A DNA stretch of 64,000 nucleotides. It comes from Candidatus Thioglobus sp. MED-G25 (GTDB lineage Bacteria; Pseudomonadota; Gammaproteobacteria; Arenicellales; UBA868). How positions within the stretch are numbered: the first letter of the stretch is position 1; each line of letters begins with the position of its first letter. Of the stretch, positions 46,825 to 55,853 are shown piece by piece. The stretch lies in contig NTKC01000006.1 of NCBI GenBank assembly GCA_002456995.1, forward strand, positions 29,940 to 93,939, given 5' to 3'. The position numbers were made by a program, and so were the translations under genes. A model generated the notes under the pieces. It had not been told where the DNA came from and ran no database searches. It saw only the letters and a program-made list of their open reading frames with translations.

Positions 46825-48240
46825 GTGAACACCCCAAGGTCTCACAGTAAAACACTGTTTGAAAAAATATTTGACCGCCACGTAATTGTGACACGTGAAT
46901 CGGGTGATGCACTGCTGTTCATCGATCGGCAACTTATCCATGATCTTCATTACCGCGCGTTCGAAGAACTACAAGCCACCGGACGCACTATCCGCTATCC
47001 CGATCAGCTATTTGCGACGCCGGATCACAGTGTTCCCACCACTGCCAAGAAACTGACCGACATTCCACAGGGCGAAATGCGCGATACGGTTGCCGGTCTT
47101 CAGGGAGCGGCCGAACGAATCGGCTTTACTCATTTCGACATGACCGACCCCCGCCATGGAATTGTCCATGTTATCGGGCCCGAACAGGGTATCACCCTAC
47201 CGGGCCTAACACTGGTCTGCGGTGACTCTCACACATCTACCCACGGTGCACTGGGCTGTCTCTCATTCGGTATTGGCTCAACTGAGGTCAAGCATGTACT
47301 GGCGACCCAAACTTTGTGGCAGAGAAAACCGCGAAATATGCGCATCACGGTAGACGGAACTCTCGGTCCTGGGCTCAGTGCAAAAGATATAATTCTAGCC
47401 ATCATCAGGCACATTGGCGCCGCTGGTGGGACGGGTTATGCGATCGAATACGCCGGTTCAGCAATTCGACAGCTGTCTATAGAGGGTCGAATGACAATCA
47501 GCAACATGACCATCGAGGCGGGTGCCCGGTTTGGCATTATTGCGCCCGATGACAAAACCCTGGAGTACGTTTACGGCCGACCCCACGCACCCACTGGCGA
47601 AAAATGGGAAGAAGCCATGGCTTATTGGCGAACGCTACCTTCCGACGATACAGCAGTCTTCGCCAAAGAGATCAACATAAACGCTGCTGCGATAGAGCCG
47701 ACTGTAACCTGGGGTAACAGTCCGCAATTCTGTGTGGGTATCAGCGATGTGATTCCAGATCCAGCCTCGGAGACCGACCTTGCAACCCGAGCCAACATGG
47801 AATCTGCGCTCACTTATATGGACCTTTTACCAGGCACACCGATCAACAAGATCGAAATCGACAGAGTATTCATTGGTTCATGCACAAACAGCCGGATTGA
47901 AGATCTACGGCAAGCTGCAGAAGTATTCAAAGGCAGATGTGTGGTCGTGCCTACCCTAGTCGTACCTGGTTCCGGCCTGGTCAAGAGCGAAGCTGAACGA
48001 GAAGGACTCGATCGTATATTTATTGATGCGGGTGCCCAGTGGCGAGAACCGGGTTGCTCTATGTGCGTGGCTATAAACGGAGACGTGCTTTTACCAGGTC
48101 AGCGCTGCGCATCGACCAGCAACCGAAATTTTCAAGGACGTCAGGGCATGGGAAGCCGCACCCACCTGGTCAGCCCGGCAATGGCAGCAGCCGCAGCCGT
48201 CACTGGGCGTTTCACAGACAGTCGACAACTCAGCCGTTAG
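46825..48240 (+). CDS. leuC: 3-isopropylmalate dehydratase-type large subunit
   Basis: A 471-residue aconitase-superfamily protein of the LeuC type. The three [4Fe-4S] cysteines are Cys353 (GSCTNSRIEDLR), Cys411 and Cys414 (GCSMCVAINGD). Other markers are LVCGDSHTSTHGALG and STSNRNFQGRQG. Translation starts at GTG 46825 after GGAG; an open frame upstream (to 46714) has no LeuC similarity. With the LeuD-like gene six bases on, it should form an isopropylmalate isomerase. leuA and leuB are absent and the neighbours are catabolic, so a paralogue acting on another 2-hydroxy-2-alkyl-succinate-like substrate is possible. Confidence 0.88.
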   Translation: MNTPRSHSKTLFEKIFDRHVIVTRESGDALLFIDRQLIHDLHYRAFEELQATGRTIRYPDQLFATPDHSVPTTAKKLTDIPQGEMRDTVAGLQGAAERIGFTHFDMTDPRHGIVHVIGPEQGITLPGLTLVCGDSHTSTHGALGCLSFGIGSTEVKHVLATQTLWQRKPRNMRITVDGTLGPGLSAKDIILAIIRHIGAAGGTGYAIEYAGSAIRQLSIEGRMTISNMTIEAGARFGIIAPDDKTLEYVYGRPHAPTGEKWEEAMAYWRTLPSDDTAVFAKEININAAAIEPTVTWGNSPQFCVGISDVIPDPASETDLATRANMESALTYMDLLPGTPINKIEIDRVFIGSCTNSRIEDLRQAAEVFKGRCVVVPTLVVPGSGLVKSEAEREGLDRIFIDAGAQWREPGCSMCVAINGDVLLPGQRCASTSNRNFQGRQGMGSRTHLVSPAMAAAAAVTGRFTDSRQLSR

Positions 48241-48245
48241 CACCC

Positions 48246-48854
48246 ATGCAACCATTCCGCAGATTCTCAGCTGTTGCTGTTCCGATTGATATTCCCAACT
48301 GTGATACCGACCAGATTATTCCAGCTCGATTTCTACGCCGGGCAAAGGATGATCCAGCCTATGCCCGTTTTCTACTTCATGACCTCCGGTACCATACCGA
48401 CGATACTGAAACCGGCTTCATATTCAATCAGATCCCTTACGCCGATGCACAGATTTTGGTATGTGACATAAATTGGGGCTGTGGTTCATCACGAGAGGCT
48501 GCCGTCAATGCTTTGATGGCCAATCACATCCGTGCAGTAATTGCACCAACTTTTGGTGATATTCACTACAGTAACTGCATCAAAAACGGCTTGCTTCCTA
48601 TCAGGCTCTCTGCTGCAAATTGCAACCACATCCGGATACAGCTGCACGAATCCCCTGGCGCGTCCATAACCATAGACCTCGAGGAACAAACTGTCTCAGG
48701 CCCGGATCGAGAAGGGTACACGTTTGATTTCGATCCAATGGACAAGATCAGATTGCTTCACGGGCTGGACGACATCAACATGACGCTTGAACATCAGGCT
48801 GAAATCGAGGCTTTTGAACGGAACTATCGTAAGAAAAACCGCTGGATCTTTTGA
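48246..48854 (+). CDS. leuD: 3-isopropylmalate dehydratase-type small subunit
   Basis: The swivelling small subunit, 202 residues. It shows DIPNCDTDQIIPARFL at the N-terminus (the typical NxDTDQIIP), GCGSSREAAVNALMANHIRAV and IAPTFGDIHYSNCIKNGLLPI. Leucine-pathway LeuD proteins usually read SREHAPWAL where this has SREAAVNAL, a variant seen in paralogues. ATG 48246 starts six bases after the LeuC stop. The frame upstream of it is shadow over LeuC. Confidence 0.88.
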   Translation: MQPFRRFSAVAVPIDIPNCDTDQIIPARFLRRAKDDPAYARFLLHDLRYHTDDTETGFIFNQIPYADAQILVCDINWGCGSSREAAVNALMANHIRAVIAPTFGDIHYSNCIKNGLLPIRLSAANCNHIRIQLHESPGASITIDLEEQTVSGPDREGYTFDFDPMDKIRLLHGLDDINMTLEHQAEIEAFERNYRKKNRWIF

Positions 48855-48904
48855 GTCCTCGCAAATGGAACTGAACCGGTCAGCAGTACAGGCTGGTGAT
48901 CTAC

Positions 48905-49912
48905 TCAGTCAACCACCAACAAGTCGCTGAGTTTTGATTGAAACCAGTGTACGCCCGCTTCCTGCTTACGACTCAACGGCCCCGGCACATATCCATGTGA
49001 GTCGTAGTTTTTATGCGTCTGCACACAGATTTCAAAGTCTTCCTCGATAACAGCTAGATTCTGAGCGATGACTTCCTGGCATGATGACTCGTCTATCCGT
49101 TTCTCATCACAGAAATAGAACCCGTAAATCAGTTCAGTCCGTGCAGGTCCGAGCGGATTTATCCGGGAGGTATTCATACCGCCTTCGAACACAGACAAGG
49201 TCCAGTTGGGCCACATCCACAACCATCTGCCTCGGTAAAATAGTTCGTCTCGCGCCGGTGCAGACATACGCACCATATTGTCATGTACGGTAGTCTCAAA
49301 CTGTTCAAATTCGATAGCCTCAAAGAAACTGGGATGTATGGAGGGAACATGGTAACCCTCTACAAAATTGTCCGTGTAGATTTTCCAGTTGGCATCAAAC
49401 ACCAACCGATGTTGTGCCACAGGTTGGTAGGTTTCAATCGGTTCCGAGGCAAGCTCGCCGATGACGGCTGCAAGCTGGCTCTCCAACGTACAATCCGTAC
49501 CCAGGGTAACAAACACCAAGCCGCGCCAGACATCGACAGAAATTTCGTGAAGTGGCCAGTCAGCTGGATCAAATTTGGGATCGTCACCAAACCACGGCGT
49601 ACGCTCTAGGCTGCCGTCCAGACCGTAGACCCAGCTATGGTAGGGACATCGGATCCGCTTACAGTTGCCCTGCCCCTCCGGCAACAGTCGGGCACCCCGG
49701 TGACGACAGACATTGCGAAATGCACGTAGTTTCCCGTCATTGTCGCGGATGACGAATACCTGGGCCCCAGCAATCTCTGTAGCTAGATAATCCCCAATTG
49801 ACGTCAGGTACGAGAGCGGTCCCAGCAACTGCCAAGTATTCCAGAAGATCAGCTGTCGCTCGCGCTCATAGAGTGCAGGATCCGTGTAAAACTCGGGGTC
49901 GAGATTCTTCAT
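48905..49912 (-). CDS. Rieske-type aromatic-ring/quaternary-amine oxygenase, alpha subunit
   Basis: A 335-residue oxygenase component. The Rieske [2Fe-2S] ligands are Cys69, His71 (CRHRGARLLPEG) and Cys89, His92 (CPYHSWVYG). The mononuclear iron site is in DNFVEGYHVPSIHP, with His188 and His193 and an acidic residue three before the first. The family includes ring-hydroxylating dioxygenases and the carnitine/betaine/stachydrine N-demethylases or monooxygenases. No reductase or ferredoxin gene is adjacent, so electrons must come from elsewhere. It follows the unrecognised 456-residue gene by 52 bases and is on the same strand. ATG 49912 is preferred over 49951. Confidence 0.9.
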   Translation of the reverse strand: MKNLDPEFYTDPALYERERQLIFWNTWQLLGPLSYLTSIGDYLATEIAGAQVFVIRDNDGKLRAFRNVCRHRGARLLPEGQGNCKRIRCPYHSWVYGLDGSLERTPWFGDDPKFDPADWPLHEISVDVWRGLVFVTLGTDCTLESQLAAVIGELASEPIETYQPVAQHRLVFDANWKIYTDNFVEGYHVPSIHPSFFEAIEFEQFETTVHDNMVRMSAPARDELFYRGRWLWMWPNWTLSVFEGGMNTSRINPLGPARTELIYGFYFCDEKRIDESSCQEVIAQNLAVIEEDFEICVQTHKNYDSHGYVPGPLSRKQEAGVHWFQSKLSDLLVVD

Positions 49913-49964
49913 CTTGCTAAACCGCCCCACCCGTAAACCGCACAGTAACAATCACGTATTTGCG

Positions 49965-51335
49965 TTAGGTGCCCCAGGGCCTGATCTGGTTCTTAAGTTC
50001 GGCGTATCCTTCTAAGAATCCAGGCCTGTCGCCGGCATAAACACTGTCGAGCACGCTCAGACTTTCATCCAGCCAGTCATGAAGTGCAGAATTGCCAGGA
50101 TTTGCGTCTATGTAAGCATCCCGGATCAATACAAAGTGAATTCTTGGGTCGTAGGGTTCTTTCGTTCCACCCATCGATTCATCACCATCTAGCAGGCGGA
50201 GTAACATAGCATCCGCTGATCCGAGTGTCTGTTCGTGAATGGGGGGACCTTCCATCCTGTACATAGTAGACGTCATATCACGTCCGTTACCGGTGGTGTA
50301 GCCAAGCTCACCCCACAAGTCATCCATGTGAGCTTTGGACCCCAGCTTGTCGATCACAATTTGACCAAACCTGCGCAAAGGTTCAGACACATCGGCCAAC
50401 AGGTCCGTTAACCGATCACCATCGAGGTCGGTCGCCAGCACAATCACTTCACGGTTTTCGATCAGGTCCCAGAGCAGCAGTCCATAGTTTGTGTCAGCGA
50501 TATGCAATTCGATCTGACCGCCCCAAGACGCCATACCCGCCTTAAAGTCTTCTGGCAACAGCGCCACGATCCGATCAACCCGCTCACGATGTTCAACGTA
50601 GCCGTCAACTGCAAAATTCCGGCCTATTTTGAATTGCGTGTCCTGCAGCATCCAGGACAGCAATCCGGCGTTGATCCCGTCCTCCATTGCCTGGGTTGGT
50701 TTCATGGCAACCCGTCCAAGCGAGCCGGTTTCATGAACCATTCTTAGAAATCGGCGGTTGGCATATGCCATCTGGATGCCTGGTGTATTCATCTCCGAAT
50801 GGATGACACCAGTTTGAGCATCGACATCAAACACAGCTCGATCTTGGGAATACGGAAGACACGGCATGCAGCGTACAACTGTAATGCAACCGTAGGGTCT
50901 CACGTTACAGTAGACCCCCGCCTGCATCCGCAGCGGTGCATTACCTGACTTTCCCATCACCACAACTTTGCCCCCCCGGCCGTCGTTAACATAGGCATCG
51001 CCAGCTGTTGACCACTTAATAGAGGTACAGGGCATGTTTCCGAACCAGGCCAACGGCTCAAGATTATGGTCGTGACGGTACTGTGCCCACATCGGTACTG
51101 CATAGTATGGGAGGCCCAAAATATCCATGGCAGCAATGGTGCCAATCATTGCATAGGCATCCGTCAGGGCGTGTGCGACAGGATTGATCTTCCCATCGTG
51201 TAGTCCACCCTGCCAGATCAACGCATCAGGATAACCAGCTGGTCGAACGTCACTAGGCTGAAACAGTGACGACAACACCTCCAGAAGATCACCACCATCT
51301 GCCTCAGTTTGCGCAATCTTAAGTAAATCAATCAT
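49965..51335 (-). CDS. Protein of unknown family with clustered cysteines
   Basis: A 456-residue protein I do not recognise. It appears cytoplasmic: no signal peptide or membrane helix. All five cysteines lie in one stretch: Cys103 (NMPCTS), Cys143, Cys150 (VYCNVRPYGC), Cys156 and Cys159 (RCMPCLPYS), so C-x6-C-x5-C-x2-C with an outlying Cys103. Other conserved-looking stretches are DGKINPVAHALTDAYAMIG, GGKVVVMGKSGNAPLRM, DTNYGLLLWDLIENREVIVLA and GNGRDMTSTMYRMEGPPIH. It probably shares a transcript with the Rieske oxygenase downstream. A metal or Fe-S site is possible, but nothing here is proof. Confidence 0.8.
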   Translation of the reverse strand: MIDLLKIAQTEADGGDLLEVLSSLFQPSDVRPAGYPDALIWQGGLHDGKINPVAHALTDAYAMIGTIAAMDILGLPYYAVPMWAQYRHDHNLEPLAWFGNMPCTSIKWSTAGDAYVNDGRGGKVVVMGKSGNAPLRMQAGVYCNVRPYGCITVVRCMPCLPYSQDRAVFDVDAQTGVIHSEMNTPGIQMAYANRRFLRMVHETGSLGRVAMKPTQAMEDGINAGLLSWMLQDTQFKIGRNFAVDGYVEHRERVDRIVALLPEDFKAGMASWGGQIELHIADTNYGLLLWDLIENREVIVLATDLDGDRLTDLLADVSEPLRRFGQIVIDKLGSKAHMDDLWGELGYTTGNGRDMTSTMYRMEGPPIHEQTLGSADAMLLRLLDGDESMGGTKEPYDPRIHFVLIRDAYIDANPGNSALHDWLDESLSVLDSVYAGDRPGFLEGYAELKNQIRPWGT

Positions 51336-51464
51336 CTCATTCTAAACCTGTTGAAATTGAATTTGGGCCACGAGCACCTACCTATTTGCGCTACCTCGCG
51401 ACTTTCCTTGCAAATGTCTTGGCCGATCCCCTTCATTTATTATGAGCCGACACACCGGAAAACT

Positions 51465-51950
51465 TCAATCTCTCAATGCCGTATCGATCTTTTTGATGAG
51501 ACTGCTGGGTGACCGGCGCGGTTCATAACGTGCCAGTACATCGCCTTGGCGCCCGACCAGAAACTTTGTGAAATTCCACATAATTCGTCGCGTACCGAGA
51601 AAGCCACGGCGGGACTGTTTAAGCTGGTGAAAAAGAGGGTGCTCTCCCTGTCCGTTGACACGAATCTTGGCACACATCTGAAAGCTCACATCGTAGTGAC
51701 GCTGGCAGAATTCTAGAATCTCCGCACCAGTGCCGGGCTCTTGCCGGCGAAATTGATTACACGGGAAACCGAGGATTTCCAAGCCCTTCTCCCTGTATGA
51801 CCTGTAGAGCTGTTCCAATTCTGCGTACTGCGGGGTATACCCGCAGCGGCTAGCCGTATTGCAGATCAACAGCACCTTGCCCCGAAACTCGGACAGATCG
51901 ATAACGCGACCGGATATCAACTCGATGGTTGTGTTGTAATCGATCTTCAT
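51465..51950 (-). CDS. Glutathione peroxidase family (Cys type)
   Basis: A 161-residue thiol peroxidase reducing hydroperoxides, usually with thioredoxin in bacterial Cys-type members. The peroxidatic cysteine is Cys36 (NTASRCGYTPQY). GFPCNQF holds Cys64 and the catalytic Gln66, and the Trp is in MWNFTKF. It lacks a signal peptide, so acts in the cytoplasm. It is a single gene on the minus strand, 129 bases upstream of the unknown 456-residue gene's start, and divergent from the sulfurtransferase gene. A protective role beside oxygenases and flavoenzymes is plausible. Confidence 0.93.
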   Translation of the reverse strand: MKIDYNTTIELISGRVIDLSEFRGKVLLICNTASRCGYTPQYAELEQLYRSYREKGLEILGFPCNQFRRQEPGTGAEILEFCQRHYDVSFQMCAKIRVNGQGEHPLFHQLKQSRRGFLGTRRIMWNFTKFLVGRQGDVLARYEPRRSPSSLIKKIDTALRD

Positions 51951-52188
51951 CTGTCGATTACAACACCCTTGTCACAAAATATGTCTTCAGAACAAATCTC
52001 ATTTTCTTCGGCGGTTCGAACCATCCTGTCGACCTCAAAGATTCACTATTCAAAAAGACGCACATACTACCACCTGGGCATTAGCCTGGAACGAACCAGT
52101 TGTCCTTACGGCAGCTTGATGGACATCACTTCCGCCGTGTGTGGTAACGTTTCAGTCACCTAACGATCTTGATCTCAGAGAATATTCC

Positions 52189-53082
52189 ATGGCCTATATC
52201 AATCCACACTATCTTGTAGATACCGATTGGCTGGCTTCACACCTTGCTGAACCCAACCTGCGTATTTACGATTGTACAACTCACCTGATTCACCAGAATG
52301 ACCCAGCACTGCCCGGCCCCTACCGGGTACAGTCGGGTCTTGAAGATTACCTACAGGAACACATCCCTGGCGCAGCCTTTATAGATCTCCAGGAAGACCT
52401 GTCCGATACAGATAGCAACCTGCGCTTTACCTGCCCCAACAGCAGTCAGCTGTTGTCAGCATTTTCTGCTCTTGGTGTCGGGGATAAATCTCAGGTGGTT
52501 CTTTACAGCCAAACGTCACCCCAATGGGCAACCAGGATATGGTGGCTGTTGCGAATTGTAGGGTTCGACAATGCGCGTGTACTAGACGGTGGGCTAACAA
52601 AATGGAAACTAGAGCAACGGTCTGTCAGTGACCAGCAAACAGCCTATACGCCGACTCAGCTGACAACCACTCCTCGGGCAGGTCTGATGGCTTCCAAGGA
52701 AGAAGTGCTCGCCGCTATTAATAACTCAAAGGTCTGCACAATAAACGCTTTGCGACGCGCACAACATGGCGGACAGGACGATGGGGAATTTGGTAACTAT
52801 GGACGCCCTGGACACATCAGTGGATCGGTTAACGTACCCACCGTAGAACTGGTTGACAGCAAAACCACTACGTTTCTGCCTGCTGAACATATCGCTTCGT
52901 TGTTCACTGAAATTAGTGTGGATAAGGCAGATCGCATATTGACCTACTGTGGAGGAGGGATCGCTGCTAGTGCAACAGCGATGCTTTTAGTCATGCTGGG
53001 GTTCGATAACGTCTCCTTATACGATGCCTCCCTTAGTGAGTGGGCTCCCGACAAAACACTCCCAATGGATGTACTGAACTGA
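52189..53082 (+). CDS. Rhodanese-type sulfurtransferase (tandem domain)
   Basis: A 297-residue two-rhodanese-domain protein of the thiosulfate/3-mercaptopyruvate sulfurtransferase kind. The N-terminal domain has LVDTDWLASHL and PGAAFIDLQEDLSDT; the C-terminal domain has RPGHISGSVNVP and the active loop YCGGGIAAS with Cys254. The loop differs from CGSGVTA of mercaptopyruvate enzymes and CRxG of thiosulfate enzymes, so donor specificity is open. ATG 52189 is used rather than an earlier GTG. It precedes the flavin monooxygenase by 30 bases. A link to sulfur oxidation is possible but not shown by context. Confidence 0.87.
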   Translation: MAYINPHYLVDTDWLASHLAEPNLRIYDCTTHLIHQNDPALPGPYRVQSGLEDYLQEHIPGAAFIDLQEDLSDTDSNLRFTCPNSSQLLSAFSALGVGDKSQVVLYSQTSPQWATRIWWLLRIVGFDNARVLDGGLTKWKLEQRSVSDQQTAYTPTQLTTTPRAGLMASKEEVLAAINNSKVCTINALRRAQHGGQDDGEFGNYGRPGHISGSVNVPTVELVDSKTTTFLPAEHIASLFTEISVDKADRILTYCGGGIAASATAMLLVMLGFDNVSLYDASLSEWAPDKTLPMDVLN

Positions 53083-53112
53083 GCGCGACACAATCAAACA
53101 GCTGAAGGTTTC

Positions 53113-54765
53113 TTGTCAAAGAATATAGAGACTGCCGTACTCATCGTTGGTGCTGGTCCTGTCGGCCTGACCCTGGCACTGGATCTGGCCTGGCGTGGTA
53201 TCGAGGTAGCCGTGGTGGAAATCAGGGGGCACGGGGTACCCCCGCCCGCAAAATGCAATCACGTGTCCGCACGCACGATGGAGGTATACCGGCGTCTGGG
53301 GATATCCCAGAAAATCAGAGACGCTGGATTACCGGCTGACTATCCCAACGATGTGGCATTTCGCACAACCTTTACAGGCATCGAATTCGCGCGAATTCCC
53401 ATACCCTGCAGACGTGATCGCTACACCACAACCGAGGGACCTGACACGGGGTGGCCAACACCGGAGCCACCCCACCGTATCAACCAGATCTATCTCGAAC
53501 CTATCCTGTTTGAACAAGCTGCTGCCACAGCCGAGATATCGATTCACTGCCGCTCCCGGTTCATAACCCTCGAACAAAGCGATCATGGCGCAGTTGCAGT
53601 CATAGAGGACTTGGAGACTGGCAACACCCACCATTTTTGTTGCGAATACCTGATTGGCTGCGACGGTGGCTCATCTACCGTACGCAAAAGCATCGGCAGC
53701 CAGTTTCACGGTGACTCTGTTTTACAGCGTTGCCAGTCCAGCTTCATTCGTGCCGCTGAGCTGATCCACTTGCAGAATGAGAAACCGGCCTGGAGCACCA
53801 TATCTCTGAACTCTCGACGTTCCGGCAACGTCTATGCGATTGATGGTCAGTCACTGTGGATAGTCCACAATTACTTACGCGAAGATGAAACCGACTTTGA
53901 ATCGGTTGATCGCGACATCTCCATCAGAACCATTCTTGGTGTAGATGATGAGTTCAAATACGACATCCTGGCACGAGAAGATTGGTTCGGAAGACGCCTC
54001 GTGGCTGATCGTTTTCGTAAAAATCGGGTTTTCCTATGTGGCGATGCAGCGCACATCTGGGTGCCCTATGCTGGCTACGGCATGAATGCAGGCGTTGCCG
54101 ATGCCGCAAATCTGTCCTGGTTGCTCAGCGCCACACTGAACCAATGGGCACCTGAATCCATTCTGGACGCTTACGAACGAGAGCGCCTACCGATTACCGA
54201 ACAGGTGTCCCACTTCGTAATGAATCATGCTCACGCCATGGCAAAGCAGAGACGCTCCATACCTGGAAACATTGAGGCAGTAGGGCAAGACGGAGATCGA
54301 GTACGGGAGCTAACGGGTCGCGACGCGTATAAACTGAACGTTCAGCAGTACTGTGCCGCAGGACTTAACTTTGGCTATTTTTACGACGACTCACCCATTA
54401 TCGCTCACGAACCAGAACCACCCCCCGCTTACACGATGTCTACCTTTACAGCATCAACACTGCCCGGCTGCCGCCTTCCACATCTGTATCTAGAATCAGG
54501 ACGCTCGTTATACGACCTTCTGGGCCCAGAATTCACATTATTGAGGCTCGACCCTGGTCTAGATGTCACGGCACTTACTGCAGCGGCCACGCACAGGTGC
54601 TGTCCACTTCACATTCTTGATGTCACCGTCCCGCCGGACAACAGTGAATACACGCACCCCCTGATCCTGGTTCGACCCGATCAGCACGTTGCCTGGCGCG
54701 GACACAATTGTCCGATTGACGGACTCTTCCTAATCGACCAGATCCGAGGGTGTCCACCGACATAA
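53113..54765 (+). CDS. FAD-dependent monooxygenase (PheA/TfdB/MhpA type)
   Basis: A 550-residue class A flavoprotein hydroxylase. It has the FAD dinucleotide fold VLIVGAGPVGLTLALDLAWRG at the N-terminus, the DG motif in YLIGCDGGSSTVRKSIG, and the GD motif FLCGDAAHIWVPYAGYGMNAGVADAANLSWLL. A C-terminal thioredoxin-like domain follows. These enzymes hydroxylate phenols or similar rings with NAD(P)H and oxygen. Translation starts with TTG 53113 after GAAGG, as no ATG fits the fold start. It is convergent with the 2-hydroxyacid dehydrogenase. The substrate is unknown; no ring-cleavage enzyme is seen in the window. Confidence 0.9.
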   Translation: MSKNIETAVLIVGAGPVGLTLALDLAWRGIEVAVVEIRGHGVPPPAKCNHVSARTMEVYRRLGISQKIRDAGLPADYPNDVAFRTTFTGIEFARIPIPCRRDRYTTTEGPDTGWPTPEPPHRINQIYLEPILFEQAAATAEISIHCRSRFITLEQSDHGAVAVIEDLETGNTHHFCCEYLIGCDGGSSTVRKSIGSQFHGDSVLQRCQSSFIRAAELIHLQNEKPAWSTISLNSRRSGNVYAIDGQSLWIVHNYLREDETDFESVDRDISIRTILGVDDEFKYDILAREDWFGRRLVADRFRKNRVFLCGDAAHIWVPYAGYGMNAGVADAANLSWLLSATLNQWAPESILDAYERERLPITEQVSHFVMNHAHAMAKQRRSIPGNIEAVGQDGDRVRELTGRDAYKLNVQQYCAAGLNFGYFYDDSPIIAHEPEPPPAYTMSTFTASTLPGCRLPHLYLESGRSLYDLLGPEFTLLRLDPGLDVTALTAAATHRCCPLHILDVTVPPDNSEYTHPLILVRPDQHVAWRGHNCPIDGLFLIDQIRGCPPT

Positions 54766-54788
54766 ATGTCCCCAGGGCACCTATTGAA

Positions 54789-55781
54789 TCAAGTCGGTGC
54801 GATTAAAGATTGGGGATCAACCTCGTCATCAGGTGTTCCATCCTTCAGATAGCGACGGAGATTGTCCAGGAACTGTTCCGTCCCCCGATCCGATGTGCCA
54901 CTGCCGCGATTCGACATATGCGCTGTGATGATCACTTTGGGGTGTGTCCAGTAAGGATGTTCTACAGGCAATGGTTCTACTGAAAATGCATCTAACACCG
55001 CGAATTGCGGTCGATCTTGCTCGAGACCGGTTATTAACGCCGAATCGTCGATCAAACCACCACGCGCAACATTAATCAATAGTGATCCTTTTTTCATTGC
55101 GGCGATAAAGGTTGTATCAACAAGTCCGGTTGTATCCGCATTCTCAGGACACGCCAACACCACCACATCGCTTTTTGCCAAAGCGGTAGACAACTCCCCA
55201 CGGCCGATGACCTCGTCTGCTGCTGGATCTGTGGCACCCGAACGGCGTAGCGTTGTGATATGAGCGTTAAAAGCTCGCGCCCGTTGTGCGACACGACGCC
55301 CGATATGCCCGAAACCAATAATTAGCCAACAGCTACCGAACAGTTCCCTAAACCTTCTACTTTTCCATTCGACCTCACGCTGAGCCGACAGTCGAAACTC
55401 GATATCCTGAAAATAGTGAAGTGCATGCGCCAGGGTGTATTCTGCAATTGCGATGGACTGCGCATAACTTTTGCTCAGTCGCACACCGCGCTCCGCGAGC
55501 GCGGTGTATAGAGGATTGTCAAGCCCGGCATGCCCAGTTTGGACCCAACGCAGCGTATCAAACTGCAGTAGCGTCTCAACATAGTGTTTCATTTCGCCGT
55601 GGGCCAAAATATCAAAGCTGATCCATCCTACTTCAGGTTTGATGGCGTCGGGTTTAACAGTTCGACCACCCAGTGAACATCTGCCGTCAGCATGCCAGCA
55701 AATAACCCGCACACGATCATCATGCGCTAAAGCATCGGTAAGCCGCGGCAACGATTCCTCAAAAACAAGCAGGTCTACCAT
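54789..55781 (-). CDS. D-2-hydroxyacid dehydrogenase
   Basis: A 330-residue NAD(P)-dependent 2-hydroxyacid dehydrogenase of the GhrA/SerA-like group. The nucleotide motif is LIIGFGHIGRRVAQRARAF. Catalytic Arg is in INVARGGLIDD, and the catalytic His in IITAHMSNRGSG. It would interconvert a 2-oxoacid and D-2-hydroxyacid (glyoxylate and hydroxypyruvate are usual for such short enzymes). It is the last of three minus-strand genes after the class V aminotransferase and the MFS transporter, which suggests that the aminotransferase product is a 2-oxoacid reduced here. Confidence 0.9.
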   Translation of the reverse strand: MVDLLVFEESLPRLTDALAHDDRVRVICWHADGRCSLGGRTVKPDAIKPEVGWISFDILAHGEMKHYVETLLQFDTLRWVQTGHAGLDNPLYTALAERGVRLSKSYAQSIAIAEYTLAHALHYFQDIEFRLSAQREVEWKSRRFRELFGSCWLIIGFGHIGRRVAQRARAFNAHITTLRRSGATDPAADEVIGRGELSTALAKSDVVVLACPENADTTGLVDTTFIAAMKKGSLLINVARGGLIDDSALITGLEQDRPQFAVLDAFSVEPLPVEHPYWTHPKVIITAHMSNRGSGTSDRGTEQFLDNLRRYLKDGTPDDEVDPQSLIAPT

Positions 55782-55853
55782 ATTTAACTGATCACCCCAT
55801 TAAATGTTTCGAACCAGGTCAACTGGTTGTCAGCTGTGAAGCGTAAGCTTTTC

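Noticed and set aside
48039-48245. Upstream extension of the LeuD-like frame
   Set aside because: It lies over the LeuC gene in a different frame; LeuD similarity begins at ATG 48246.
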